From positions 1 to 29,067 of the forward strand of contig JAKMFM010000130.1 in NCBI GenBank assembly GCA_022425445.1: 29,067 nucleotides of DNA, read 5' to 3'. The DNA comes from Planktomarina sp. (lineage in GTDB: Bacteria > Pseudomonadota > Alphaproteobacteria > Rhodobacterales > Rhodobacteraceae). The position numbers and the translations under genes were made by a program. Below are positions 1 through 8,002 of this stretch, piece after piece. The notes beneath the pieces were generated by a model. The model ran no database searches, had not been told where the DNA came from, and saw only the letters and a list, made by a program, of their open reading frames with translations. Positions within the stretch are counted from its first letter, which is position 1, and each line of letters begins with the position of its first letter.

Positions 1-437
1 CTCAGGTAAAAGACTCGCGCCCGGCCGAGGATCATGTTGCCATTCGGCGGCGCCGATTTTGCCCGGCGTGCGGTGGACGGTTCACCACCTACGAGCGCGT
101 GCAATTGCGCGATTTGGTGGTCATTAAGTCAAATGGGCGCAGAGAAGATTTTGACCGAACAAAGCTTGAGCGCTCTATTCGCATTGCCCTGCAAAAACGT
201 CCGGTCGAGCCCGAGCGGATGGATCAAATGATTTCTGGCATCGTGCGCCGGTTGGAAAGCATGGGGGATACAGATATCCCCTCTACCTCTATCGGTGAGA
301 TTGTCATGGAGTCTTTGGCGCGGATCGATACGGTCGCCTTTGTCCGTTTTGCCAGTGTCTATAAGAATTTCCAAGCTGCAGATGATTTCGACAAATTCGT
401 CTCCGAGCTGCGGCCAAACCTGCCGCCCGAGGAGTGA
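1..437 (+). CDS. nrdR: Transcriptional repressor NrdR (5' end outside window)
   Basis: NrdR is the zinc-finger/ATP-cone repressor of ribonucleotide reductase genes. It senses dATP/ATP and binds NrdR boxes. The reading frame is open from base 3 with no start codon in the window: it begins with QVKDSRPAEDHVAIRRRR, which normally follows about 12 residues (first CxxC zinc pair) that are missing here. The second zinc pair is visible as CPAC, followed by GGRFTTYERVQLRD. The ATP-cone domain runs from VIKSNGRREDF to the end. The C-terminus NFQAADDFDKFVSELRP is typical of alphaproteobacterial NrdR. The stop at 435-437 overlaps the GTG start of ribD, so the two are translationally coupled. The ATG-started piece from base 99 is only an internal artefact. 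Identification is secure; only the first codons are unseen. Confidence 0.95.
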   Translation, partial: QVKDSRPAEDHVAIRRRRFCPACGGRFTTYERVQLRDLVVIKSNGRREDFDRTKLERSIRIALQKRPVEPERMDQMISGIVRRLESMGDTDIPSTSIGEIVMESLARIDTVAFVRFASVYKNFQAADDFDKFVSELRPNLPPEE

Positions 438-1528
438 GCGCTTCAAGCGACGCACGCTTTATGGCGTTGGCCCTAAGTTTGGGCCAGCGCGGTCAGGGCT
501 GCGTTTGGCCCAATCCGGCGGTGGGATGTGTCATTGTTCAAGGCTCGCGTATTGTCGGACGCGGCTGGACGCAGCCGGGCGGCAGACCCCATGCGGAAGC
601 CATGGCTTTGCAACAGGCCGGGGCTCTGGCGCAGCGGGCCACGGCTTTTGTTACCTTAGAACCCTGTGCCCACCACGGGGTGACGCCGCCCTGCGCTGAC
701 GCCTTAATTGCAGCGGGGATTGCGCGCTGCGTTGTGGCGATTTCGGATCCAGATCCACGGGTCAGCGGCAAGGGAATTTCCAAACTCCAAGAGGCGGGAA
801 TTGAAGTCAGCCTTGGCTGCCAGGCGCAAAAGGCTTTGGTCGCGCATCGCGGGTTTTTTAACCGTTTGCAGAATGGACGCCCGCGGGTAACTTTAAAATT
901 GGCGACATCTTTAGATGGGCGTATTGCAACGGCCAGCGGAGAAAGCCAGTGGATCACTGGCGCTGAGGCCCGGCGCGATGTGCATGGTTTGCGCGCCTGT
1001 CATGATGCGGTCATGGTTGGCGGCGGCACGGCGCGGGCTGATAATCCTAGCCTCACAGTGCGCGGCTTGAACTTAGACTGGCAGCCCGTCCGAGTTGTTG
1101 TGTCACGTCATTTAGATTTTGACGCGCCAGCCTTGCAGTCCAGTCGCGATGTTGCACCGCTTTGGCTGTGTCACGCGCCGCAGCTGCGCGAAAACGATGC
1201 TTGGCAAACTCAGTGCGATGCGCTCTTGCAGGTTCCACTTGCACCGGATGGGCACCTGGATTTGGCAGCGCTGATGCAGGCTTTGGGGTCAAGAGGGTTG
1301 ACATCGGTGCTCTGTGAGGGCGGTGGACAATTGGCTGCCTCATTGCTGCGGGACCAATTGGTTGACGATGTGATCCTCTATACGGCCGGCTTGGCACTCG
1401 GGGCAGATGCACTGCCCGGCTTGGGAGATTTGGCCTTATCGCATTTGCATCTGGCACCGCGCTTTGAGCTCATCTCAGCGCGCAAAATTGGCCCAGATAT
1501 CCGTCAAGATTGGCGTCGCCCGCCTTAA
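434..1528 (+). CDS. ribD: Bifunctional riboflavin deaminase/reductase RibD
   Basis: RibD carries out the second and third steps of riboflavin synthesis from GTP: deamination of the diaminopyrimidine, then NADPH-dependent reduction of the ribose. The protein is 364 aa, usual for the family. The N-terminal deaminase domain has the zinc site HAE (residues 53-55) and the pair PC...PPC (Cys78 and Cys87). The reductase domain starts near residue 150 with RVTLKLATSLDGRIA and SQWITG. The start is GTG at 434, sharing four bases with the nrdR stop; the next residues (SASSDARFMALAL) match the usual N-terminus. It is cut off from the rest of the rib genes by about 1.9 kb holding a decayed capsule locus on the other strand, so ribD probably depends on transcription from nrdR upstream. 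I see no damage in the domains. Confidence 0.96.
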   Translation: MSASSDARFMALALSLGQRGQGCVWPNPAVGCVIVQGSRIVGRGWTQPGGRPHAEAMALQQAGALAQRATAFVTLEPCAHHGVTPPCADALIAAGIARCVVAISDPDPRVSGKGISKLQEAGIEVSLGCQAQKALVAHRGFFNRLQNGRPRVTLKLATSLDGRIATASGESQWITGAEARRDVHGLRACHDAVMVGGGTARADNPSLTVRGLNLDWQPVRVVVSRHLDFDAPALQSSRDVAPLWLCHAPQLRENDAWQTQCDALLQVPLAPDGHLDLAALMQALGSRGLTSVLCEGGGQLAASLLRDQLVDDVILYTAGLALGADALPGLGDLALSHLHLAPRFELISARKIGPDIRQDWRRPP

Positions 1529-1575
1529 AGCATGTCCGAGGCGCCAAACCCATATCCGTTCTGGAGAAACAAGTT

Positions 1576-2265
1576 TTAGCGCCACAGATGGGCTTGGCTG
1601 GCAAAAGAACCCTGAATTTTGGCCAATGGTCGCAAATACCAAGGCTGCGGAAGATTTGCCGCCACCGATAGCCGCTGCACAACGACCTCAGGCGGGCATG
1701 GCAATCTGCTTACCGGATCGAAATATCTCGGATATTCAATGAGGCAGGCGTGGATCAACCCAAGAATATCGGGCCGGGCGTGTCGTCTGGGCACCTCCTG
1801 CCGATCACGGGTTAATCCCCAGCCGGAATAAAACGGCAGACCGAGGCAGGTGACGGATTTGCCGCAGACCAAGGCTTCGAACCCCAGCAGTGATGTCATG
1901 GTCCAAACCTCATTCACTTGATTGATCAAGGAGATTGGATCATGAATGGCCGCTATGACATCGCACCACCGGCGCGCCTCTGACAGAGACCCGGGCCGTA
2001 GGCCCACCTCAACATCAGGGTGGGGTTTATAGATCAACACGGCATCGGGATTTGCTGCACGGACGTGGCGCAGCAGGGTCAAATTCGTGCAAATATCGCG
2101 GGTTCTCAATCGAATTGACGCGTCATCTTCCACTTGCGCAGGCACCAAAATTCGATGGCCAGGGGGCAATGCCAGCGCCGCGGATAAGGGGGGATTATAC
2201 TTCGAAATGCCACCAGTGATGAGCCGATTTTGCAGATTGGCTGCGCGTTGCCGCTCCTGCGCCAG
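1576..2265 (-). pseudogene. kpsC: C-terminal third of capsule Kdo transferase KpsC (remnant)
   Basis: Reading the minus strand from about 2265, one frame matches the second glycosyltransferase domain of KpsC, one of the two enzymes that build the beta-Kdo linker of group 2 capsules. Visible pieces are LAQERQRAANLQ, ITGGISKYN, ILVPAQVEDDASI, YKPHPDVEVGLRPG, WTMTSLLGFEAL, FYSGWGL and YPRYFDPV. The end, LAKIQGSFASQAHLWR followed by TAA at 1576-1578, looks like the natural C-terminus. Only about 230 codons remain of a family usually near 650-680 aa: the first domain and the start of the second are gone. There is no own start or ribosome binding site. Directly upstream in another frame lies the front of kpsS, so this is the downstream half of a deletion fusion. 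Not expected to make a working enzyme. Confidence 0.88.
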
Positions 2266-3242
2266 AGGGCCTGTTGGCCGGCTGTTGAATTGACTGTCAC
2301 CGCATGATCAAGCAGCTGAGCCAATTTGCCACCAGGAACGTAATCGAAACGGTCGGCTATTTTATAGTGCGCGGCCAAAGCTGCAACATCTCGTTCCAGC
2401 GCGCGCCGACCACTCTCTAAGGGATGCGCTTTGAACACCAAGCGGTGATGACGCGGTGCCCCGGCGGCGAAAGCCTTTATGACGCATCGTAGAAATTCTG
2501 GCATCGATGTGAACGGTGAATGCATGAGAAACGCGCTGTCGTGTTCGAGCTGCATCAGGACCAAATGATAGGCTTGACCACTGTGTATGATGCGGCGTGT
2601 CGTGATGTAGCGTTTTAAGATTTCAATTGGGTGCACGAGCACACGGCGCAAATAGGTGCGAAACTCCTGCGCGATGCGATCTGCAGGGTGACTTTGATAG
2701 TTGGGATAGGTACGATTGTTCAGCAGTATCTGCAAATGATAGATAAAACTGTAATAGGCATGTTGCCGGATATCGTCCCAATGGGCCGGAGCTTCAGTGT
2801 GGTCGATTTTGGCTTTGCGAAGAACTTTTTGCATCTGCGCGACTGTCATCCCCATCAACCTGGAATTTCCATTTGCGCCGCCGCGCTGATAATTGACCCA
2901 ATAGGGGCGCAAATAGCCCTCTTCAAAAACGTGAACTCGCAAATCTAAGGCCTTGGCCAGCTTTATGGCCTCTGCGTGTAGGGGGCGTGTGTCGCCATAT
3001 AATACGATATCGGTGATGGGTTTCTCTGCAATGATAGTGCTGAGCACGGCCGGCCAAGCCTCGAAACCTTCGGAATGGGCGATGAAATGGGCTTTGTTGC
3101 GCCAAAAAAATGCGTCACCGCCATTCTATCCAACCCGCCAAGCCTTTGCGCCTGTTTGCTCCACAAGCGTTCCCAACTGGTTGAAAAATAGACCATGCGG
3201 GCCCTGTAACAGAATGAAATTACGCCCGAATCTATCCGCCAT
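2259..3242 (-). pseudogene. kpsS: N-terminal part of capsule Kdo transferase KpsS (remnant with nonsense codon)
   Basis: From ATG at 3242 the minus strand reads MADRFGRNFILLQGPHGLFF, the typical N-terminus of KpsS, partner of KpsC in making the Kdo linker of group 2 capsules. Codon 39 is TAG (plus-strand CTA at 3126-3128) inside the conserved stretch WRVG-x-NGGD; a single base change from a leucine TTG would explain it. Beyond it the same frame continues unbroken with TDIVLYGDTRPLH, VHVFEEGYLRP, VFKAHPLE and VTVNSTAGQQALW. Homology stops near base 2259, where the sequence switches to kpsC in another frame. About 325 of roughly 400 codons remain. A downstream ATG at 3047 gives an open frame of 313 codons, but it would lack the N-terminus and end in nonsense residues after the junction. 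It lies between ribD and ribE in opposite orientation. Confident pseudogene. Confidence 0.88.
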
Positions 3243-3319
3243 ATTGAAATACCCCGCTGTGTGCCGTTTTAAATGGGACGGCTTTTTTGAAAAAATATCT
3301 TCGGCTTGTTCTTAATTGC

Positions 3320-3400
3320 GAATTGTCGCAGTTTCAATTCCAACTGTGACCCTTGCCCCAAGCGGGGTCTGAGGGTAGGGACAGCGCAAAGGGGAATAGC
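3320..3400 (+). promoter_or_regulatory. Leader of the ribE operon with inverted repeat and nested hairpin
   Basis: Because the kps remnant runs the other way, the promoter of ribE-ribBA-ribH-nusB should lie within 3243-3400. I see an inverted repeat GAATTG-N9-CAATTC (3320-3340) and, just after it, a nested hairpin: outer arms ACCCT (3349-3353) and AGGGT (3372-3376), inner arms CCCC (3356-3359) and GGGG (3364-3367). The Shine-Dalgarno AAAGGGGAA follows at 3388-3396. It does not resemble an FMN riboswitch: the conserved boxes of that element are absent and the space is too short. No clear -35/-10 pair could be chosen. Function inferred only from position. Confidence 0.35.
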
Positions 3401-3988
3401 ATGTTCACGGGTATCATCACCGATATTGGCACCATCCGATCTGTAAAGCAGCGGGGGGATTTGCGCATTGAGATTGCCACAGGGTATGACGTGACCTCCG
3501 TAGACATGGGTGCATCTATTGCCTGTGATGGCGTTTGTCTGACTGTGATGGAAAAAACCTCTGATAGCTTCTGTGTAGATGTTTCGGCTGAGAGCGCAGG
3601 ATTGACCAATATTGGTGAATGGAAAACGGACCGGCCGGTCAACCTAGAGCGCGCCTTGAAAGTGGGCGATGAGCTGGGCGGGCATATCGTTTCGGGTCAT
3701 GTGGACGGTGTGGCTGAGATTGTCGCCCTGCGTGATGAAGGTGACAGCACGCGGGTCACGCTGCGGGCGCCCGACGCACTGGCCAAATTTATTGCCCCCA
3801 AGGGATCGGTTGCATTGAACGGCACCTCGTTGACCGTGAACGAAGTGAATGGCACCGACTTCGGGATCAACTTTATTCCGCATACCAAGGCTGTGACCAC
3901 TTGGGGTTCTGCGGCAGTGGGCGACCGCGTGAACCTGGAAATCGATACCTTGGCGCGCTACGTTGCGCGCTTGCAAGATTGGAGTTAG
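3401..3988 (+). CDS. ribE: Riboflavin synthase alpha chain
   Basis: Catalyses the last step of riboflavin synthesis, the dismutation of two 6,7-dimethyl-8-ribityllumazine molecules into riboflavin and the pyrimidine that is recycled by RibH. The 195-aa protein has the two lumazine-binding repeats of the family: the first begins MFTGIITDIG with ESAGLTN inside, the second begins near GGHIVSGHVDG and holds GSVALNGTSLTVNEV. I chose ATG 3401 over an upstream in-frame TTG at 3353 because MFTGII is the invariant N-terminus and AAAGGGGAA sits right before it. Three bases separate it from ribBA, and it heads a tight run of five genes. No damage seen. Confidence 0.96.
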   Translation: MFTGIITDIGTIRSVKQRGDLRIEIATGYDVTSVDMGASIACDGVCLTVMEKTSDSFCVDVSAESAGLTNIGEWKTDRPVNLERALKVGDELGGHIVSGHVDGVAEIVALRDEGDSTRVTLRAPDALAKFIAPKGSVALNGTSLTVNEVNGTDFGINFIPHTKAVTTWGSAAVGDRVNLEIDTLARYVARLQDWS

Positions 3989-3991
3989 GGC

Positions 3992-5128
3992 ATGAGTGAA
4001 CTGTTACCATTTGAAACGCCGGGTGCCGTCGAGCGCGATTTGGCTGATGTGATCTCGCCCATCGAGCAGATCATTGACGACGCGCGCAATGGGCGGATGT
4101 TTGTTCTCGTGGACCATGAAGACCGTGAAAACGAGGGTGATTTGGTCGTCCCGGCGCAGATGGCGACGCCAGAGGCGATCAACTTTATGGCCCGATATGG
4201 GCGGGGATTAATTTGCTTGGCGATGACCAGCGAAAGGGCTGATTCATTAGGTCTGCAATTGATGTCGAGTTATAATTCCTCGCGCCACGAAACAGCGTTT
4301 ACAATCTCAATCGAAGCGCGCGAAGGAGTGACGACCGGTATTTCCGCCCATGATCGCGCCCATACGGTTGCGGTTGCGATTGATGCGGGCAAAACTGCCG
4401 CTGATATCGCGACGCCCGGTCACGTCTTCCCCCTGCGCGCCCGAGATGGCGGTGTATTGGTGCGGGCCGGCCATACAGAGGCCGCTGTTGATATTTCTCG
4501 TTTGGCTGGATTGAACCCATCTGGGGTGATTTGCGAGATCATGAATGACGATGGCAGCATGGCGCGCTTGCCGGATCTTATTGGCTTTGCGCAGCTGCAC
4601 GGTCTTAAAATTGGCACCATTTCCGATCTCATTTCCTACCGCCGCCGGAATGATAACCTTGTTCGTGTCAAAGGCGAAGAGGTGATCCAATCGGAGTTTG
4701 GTGGTGAGTGGCAAATGCGGATTTTCAATGACGAAACCCAAGGTGCAGAGCATATTGCGCTTGTTAAGGGAGATATCAGCGGTGACTCTCCGGTGTTGGT
4801 GCGGATGCACTCGTTGGATCCGATGCTGGATATGATCGGCACTGGCCCCAAAGGACGGGCATTTGAATTTTCACAGTCAATGAAAATCATTGCTGACGAG
4901 GGGCGCGGGGTCTTGGTATTGTTGCGCGATCTGCACATGAAGATTAGAGCTTCAGATGATGGCAGCCCGCAAACGCTGCGCCAATATGGCGTTGGCGCGC
5001 AAATTCTGTCTTCTTTGGGTTTGTCACGCCTCACCCTTTTGACCAACTCACCGGAGCCTAAAATTGTTGGACTTGAGGCCTATGGGTTGGAAATCAAAGG
5101 CACGCAAAAAATTTCGGGGTCAAACTGA
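3992..5128 (+). CDS. ribBA: 3,4-dihydroxy-2-butanone-4-phosphate synthase with degenerate cyclohydrolase II domain (RibBX type)
   Basis: The N-terminal domain (about residues 20-215) is DHBP synthase, which makes the four-carbon unit for RibH from ribulose 5-phosphate. The acidic active-site loop DHEDRENEGDL is at residues 41-51, and RAGHTEAAVDISRLAG follows later. The C-terminal domain (about 220-378) has the fold-length of GTP cyclohydrolase II but lacks its zinc site: where the active enzyme has a Cys-rich stretch after the VHS motif, this protein reads MHSLDPMLDMIGTG (from residue 272) with no cysteine. It therefore very probably does not open GTP. This architecture is known in Proteobacteria as RibBX; a true RibA should be encoded elsewhere. 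At 378 aa the length is normal for the fused form. The stop overlaps the ribH start by one base. Confidence 0.93.
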   Translation: MSELLPFETPGAVERDLADVISPIEQIIDDARNGRMFVLVDHEDRENEGDLVVPAQMATPEAINFMARYGRGLICLAMTSERADSLGLQLMSSYNSSRHETAFTISIEAREGVTTGISAHDRAHTVAVAIDAGKTAADIATPGHVFPLRARDGGVLVRAGHTEAAVDISRLAGLNPSGVICEIMNDDGSMARLPDLIGFAQLHGLKIGTISDLISYRRRNDNLVRVKGEEVIQSEFGGEWQMRIFNDETQGAEHIALVKGDISGDSPVLVRMHSLDPMLDMIGTGPKGRAFEFSQSMKIIADEGRGVLVLLRDLHMKIRASDDGSPQTLRQYGVGAQILSSLGLSRLTLLTNSPEPKIVGLEAYGLEIKGTQKISGSN

Positions 5129-5649
5129 TGGCTGCAGCAGAGCAACACCACATTCTTGACAGCCCATCTTTTGATAACCCGGTCAAATTGCTGATTGTGG
5201 TGGCCCCGTACTATAAAGACATTGCCGATCAACTGGTGGCCGGTGCCCAGGCTGAGATTGAAGCTGCGGGTGGTCAGTGGGAGTCGGTCGAAGTTCCCGG
5301 CGCGCTGGAGGTGCCAACCGCCATTGCAATTGCGCATCGGCGGGCAGAGTTTGACGGCTATGTAGCCCTCGGCTGCGTGATACGAGGCGAAACAACTCAT
5401 TATGAAACGGTGTGCAACGACAGCAGCCGAGCGCTGCAGCTTTTGGGATTGCAGGGCGCCTGTATCGGCAATGGAATTTTGACTGTCGAAAACCGCAGAC
5501 AAGCTGAGGTGCGTGCTGAAACCGCCGGTCAAAACAAAGGAGGTGGCGCGGCTGCCGCGGCCCTGCATTTGATTGCTCTGACACGCAAATGGGGACAGCC
5601 CCAAGGGAAAATTGGATTTTTATCCACTGAGGAGACGGCAAAAGCATGA
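5128..5649 (+). CDS. ribH: 6,7-dimethyl-8-ribityllumazine synthase
   Basis: Condenses the ribitylamino-pyrimidine with the DHBP made by the upstream enzyme to give lumazine, the substrate of riboflavin synthase; family members form pentamers or 60-mers. The 173-aa sequence shows the standard motifs: VPGALEVP (phosphate/substrate loop), GCVIRGETTHYE with the catalytic-region histidine, NGILTVEN, and NKGGGAAAAAL near the C-terminus. The ATG at 5128 overlaps the ribBA stop in TGATG, and the gene end overlaps nusB by four bases (ATGA), so translation is coupled on both sides. A short N-terminal extension of about 15 residues precedes the core, which is common. Confidence 0.96.
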   Translation: MAAAEQHHILDSPSFDNPVKLLIVVAPYYKDIADQLVAGAQAEIEAAGGQWESVEVPGALEVPTAIAIAHRRAEFDGYVALGCVIRGETTHYETVCNDSSRALQLLGLQGACIGNGILTVENRRQAEVRAETAGQNKGGGAAAAALHLIALTRKWGQPQGKIGFLSTEETAKA

Positions 5650-6125
5650 GCGGTTCTAATTTATCAGGCAATCAAAAGCGCCGCATGAAATCGGCCAGTC
5701 GCCTGTATGCAGTGCAAGCGTTGTTCCAGATGGAAGCGTCGCAGTTGCCGATTGATGTTGTGTCAAAAGAGTTTGAGGAGCACCGTATGGGCGCCGAGCT
5801 TGATGGGGAACAGCTCGCAGATGGAGATATCGCGCATTTCAATCAAGTGATTGCCGGCGCGGTGAACAATCAGGCACGGATCGATCAGATGACAGATAGG
5901 GCTCTGGTCGCCAAATGGCCCATTGCCCGGCTGGACCCGACTTTGCGGGCCTTGTTCCGTGCGGCAGGAGCGGAATTCGTTGAAGGTGACACACCGCCAA
6001 AAGTGGCGATTGTGGAATATGTTGAGGTGGCCTTGGCCTTTTCCCCCGATGGCAAAGAACGTGGATTTGTGAACGCGGTTCTCGACCATATGGCGCGCGA
6101 CGCACGGCCGGAGGAATTTATGTGA
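5646..6125 (+). CDS. nusB: Transcription antitermination factor NusB
   Basis: NusB binds boxA RNA together with NusE (S10) and supports antitermination of rRNA operons. The 159-aa protein has the all-helical NusB pattern: SASRLYAVQALFQME at the N-terminus, and the C-terminal half with LDPTLRALFRAAGAEF, PPKVAIVEYVEVALAFS and GFVNAVLDHMAR. It starts inside the ribH stop (ATGA, 5646-5649), the ribH-nusB pairing seen across Proteobacteria, and ends inside the GTG start of the hydrolase that follows. Probably expressed from the ribE leader promoter as part of one message. Confidence 0.95.
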   Translation: MSGSNLSGNQKRRMKSASRLYAVQALFQMEASQLPIDVVSKEFEEHRMGAELDGEQLADGDIAHFNQVIAGAVNNQARIDQMTDRALVAKWPIARLDPTLRALFRAAGAEFVEGDTPPKVAIVEYVEVALAFSPDGKERGFVNAVLDHMARDARPEEFM

Positions 6126-6949
6126 GCGTCATGCCGACTCTCGATTGGGTGACCGATCCCGTGACCAAGCTGCGCGCGGGTTATGCCGCCGAGCGCGCCA
6201 GTATTGCGCATTTTAGCGCAGATACAGTCGATATTGACCAGGTTTCTTTTGCCAGTGGCACAGGCCTCTGTTTCACGCCGCAGGACCGGATTGAAGGCGC
6301 CGATATTCTATATTTTCATGGGGGAGGCTGGATCGTTGGCAGCCCTTGGACACATCAAACTTTGTGTTCGTGGATGGCAAAACTGACCGGGCGGCGGGTC
6401 TTTGCAGCGCCTTATAATTTGGCCCCCGAACATAAATTTCCCGCCCAGGCCGATCAAGCGGCTCAAATCGCCGAGCAATTTGCGGCAGGTCGAGATCAGA
6501 TCGTTCTGGCCGGTGACAGTGCTGGCGGAGCTATGGTGCTTTGGGCCGCTGGCGGCATGGCGTCGCGCGCAAAAATACAAGGAATGGTCAGCCTTTACGG
6601 GGCATTTGGCGGACTCGAAGGTCCATCCCATGACGCATTTGGCGCGAATTCTGAAGGTCTGAACGATGCTGCACTCCGGGTGATGTATGGGCATTTGGGT
6701 TGTGAAGATATGGCGGAATTTCGGAACCGTCTGTCAAAAGCGGGCGCGCCCTTGCTCTTGGTGAAAGCTGAATGTGACCCGATTGCTGATGACAACGATT
6801 GGTTGGCCGCACATATCGATCATCCGATCACGCATCTATTGGCCAAAGATCAACTGCATGCTTTTTTGCAAGCCTGTGGCAATGACAGGCCTGCAGAGGA
6901 AATTATGGCGCAGATCGCGGATTGGATCCGGGGTTTGGTGAAGGTTTAA
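6122..6949 (+). CDS. Alpha/beta hydrolase, hormone-sensitive-lipase-like esterase
   Basis: A 275-aa cytoplasmic alpha/beta hydrolase. The oxyanion motif HGGG is at residues 66-69, the nucleophile sits in GDSAGG (Ser133), and the likely remaining triad members are Asp219 (in ECDP) and His246 (in LHAF). The order and spacing fit the HSL/carboxylesterase type IV group, which cleaves short acyl esters; the natural substrate cannot be told from sequence. There is no signal peptide. The start is GTG at 6122, overlapping the nusB stop by four bases, so it is co-translated with nusB although no functional link is known to me. It ends 16 bases before the convergent gshB stop. Confidence 0.88.
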   Translation: MSVMPTLDWVTDPVTKLRAGYAAERASIAHFSADTVDIDQVSFASGTGLCFTPQDRIEGADILYFHGGGWIVGSPWTHQTLCSWMAKLTGRRVFAAPYNLAPEHKFPAQADQAAQIAEQFAAGRDQIVLAGDSAGGAMVLWAAGGMASRAKIQGMVSLYGAFGGLEGPSHDAFGANSEGLNDAALRVMYGHLGCEDMAEFRNRLSKAGAPLLLVKAECDPIADDNDWLAAHIDHPITHLLAKDQLHAFLQACGNDRPAEEIMAQIADWIRGLVKV

Positions 6950-6965
6950 GCGCCGAATACCGTGA

Positions 6966-7904
6966 TCACAGACGTGCTACAATCGCGTCCCAAATCAACC
7001 CGGCCACATTTGTGCCATCGAAGCGTTGCAATTCTTGCAGGCCCGTGGGGGAGGTGACGTTGATTTCGGTGAGATAATCGCCGATCACGTCGATTCCGAC
7101 AAAAACCTGACCTTTGTTGCGCAATAGGGGGCCGATAGCGGCACAAATTTCTAGGTCCCGCGCGGTCAGGCCGATTTTTTCAGGACGGCCGCCAACATGC
7201 ATGTTTGACCGGGTCTCACCGGCTGCAGGTACGCGGTTGATTGCTCCCACCGCTTCACCATCCACCAAAATAACGCGTTTGTCGCCTTGGCTGACGGCCG
7301 GCAGGAACTTCTGAATGATCAGCGGCTCGGAGTTTATGCCGGTGAAGAGCTCGTGCAATGATGCGATATTGCGATCTTCCGGCGTGAGTCGAAACACGCC
7401 CGCACCGCCGTTGCCATAGAGCGGTTTTACAATCACATCGCCATGTTGAGCCCGGAACGCTTTGAGCGTGTCCAAGTCGCGCGCGATTGTGGTCGGCGGG
7501 ATCAGGTCCGGAAATTGTAACATCAAGAGCTTTTCTGGGTAATTGCGCACCCAAAACGGATCATTCACGACCAAAGTGTCCGGTTTCAAAAGGTCCAGCA
7601 GATGGGTGGTTGTGATGTAGCCCATGTCAAACGGTGGATCCTGTCGCAACCAAACCACGTCAAATTCGTGAAGATCCAGATGTTCGAGCGGGCCAAGATC
7701 CACATGATTGCCGCGCTCGCGCCGCAGCACCATTTTTTGTCCCTTCGCGGTCACCTTGCCATTTTCAAAGGCCAGCCGATCTGGTGTGTGATAATAAATG
7801 TCGTGGCCACGCGCCTGGGCTTCCATGGCCAAGTGAAAACTGCTGTCTGCGTCAATATTCACTGATTCCATCGGGTCCATTTGAAAAGCAATTTTTTTTG
7901 ACAT
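6966..7904 (-). CDS. gshB: Glutathione synthase
   Basis: ATP-grasp ligase that adds glycine to gamma-glutamylcysteine, the second step of glutathione synthesis. The protein is 312 aa, normal length. It starts MSKKIAFQMDPMESVNIDADSSF, and further on shows WLRQDPPFDMGYITTTHLLDLL, VVNDPFWVRNYPEKL, VKPLYGNGGAGVFRL (ATP-grasp loop) and GIDVIGDYLTEINVTSPTG near the end (metal/ATP site). The ATG at 7904 has GAGG a few bases upstream. It is the last gene of the minus-strand group rsmI-yraN-gshB, with a 98-base gap to yraN that contains no gene and may hold its own promoter. Confidence 0.96.
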   Translation of the reverse strand: MSKKIAFQMDPMESVNIDADSSFHLAMEAQARGHDIYYHTPDRLAFENGKVTAKGQKMVLRRERGNHVDLGPLEHLDLHEFDVVWLRQDPPFDMGYITTTHLLDLLKPDTLVVNDPFWVRNYPEKLLMLQFPDLIPPTTIARDLDTLKAFRAQHGDVIVKPLYGNGGAGVFRLTPEDRNIASLHELFTGINSEPLIIQKFLPAVSQGDKRVILVDGEAVGAINRVPAAGETRSNMHVGGRPEKIGLTARDLEICAAIGPLLRNKGQVFVGIDVIGDYLTEINVTSPTGLQELQRFDGTNVAGLIWDAIVARL

Positions 7905-8002
7905 GCGGATACCTCAGACAAATGCCCAGATCGGGTTAGAACTCATTAATGACCCGCCTGTGCTTTGGCAATTTGTTTTTGTAACGCTCGCGTTGCAGCG
8001 CC

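Noticed and set aside
2106..3047. Intact 313-aa capsule protein started at the ATG at 3047
   Set aside because: The same frame has KpsS residues upstream, on both sides of a TAG, and its last ~55 residues after the junction at ~2260 are out-of-frame kpsC sequence.
3243..3400. FMN riboswitch before ribE
   Set aside because: I looked for the conserved AGGG...GGCGGT...GAGCG...GGCAGGATTTGGTG pieces and did not find them; the leader is also too short.
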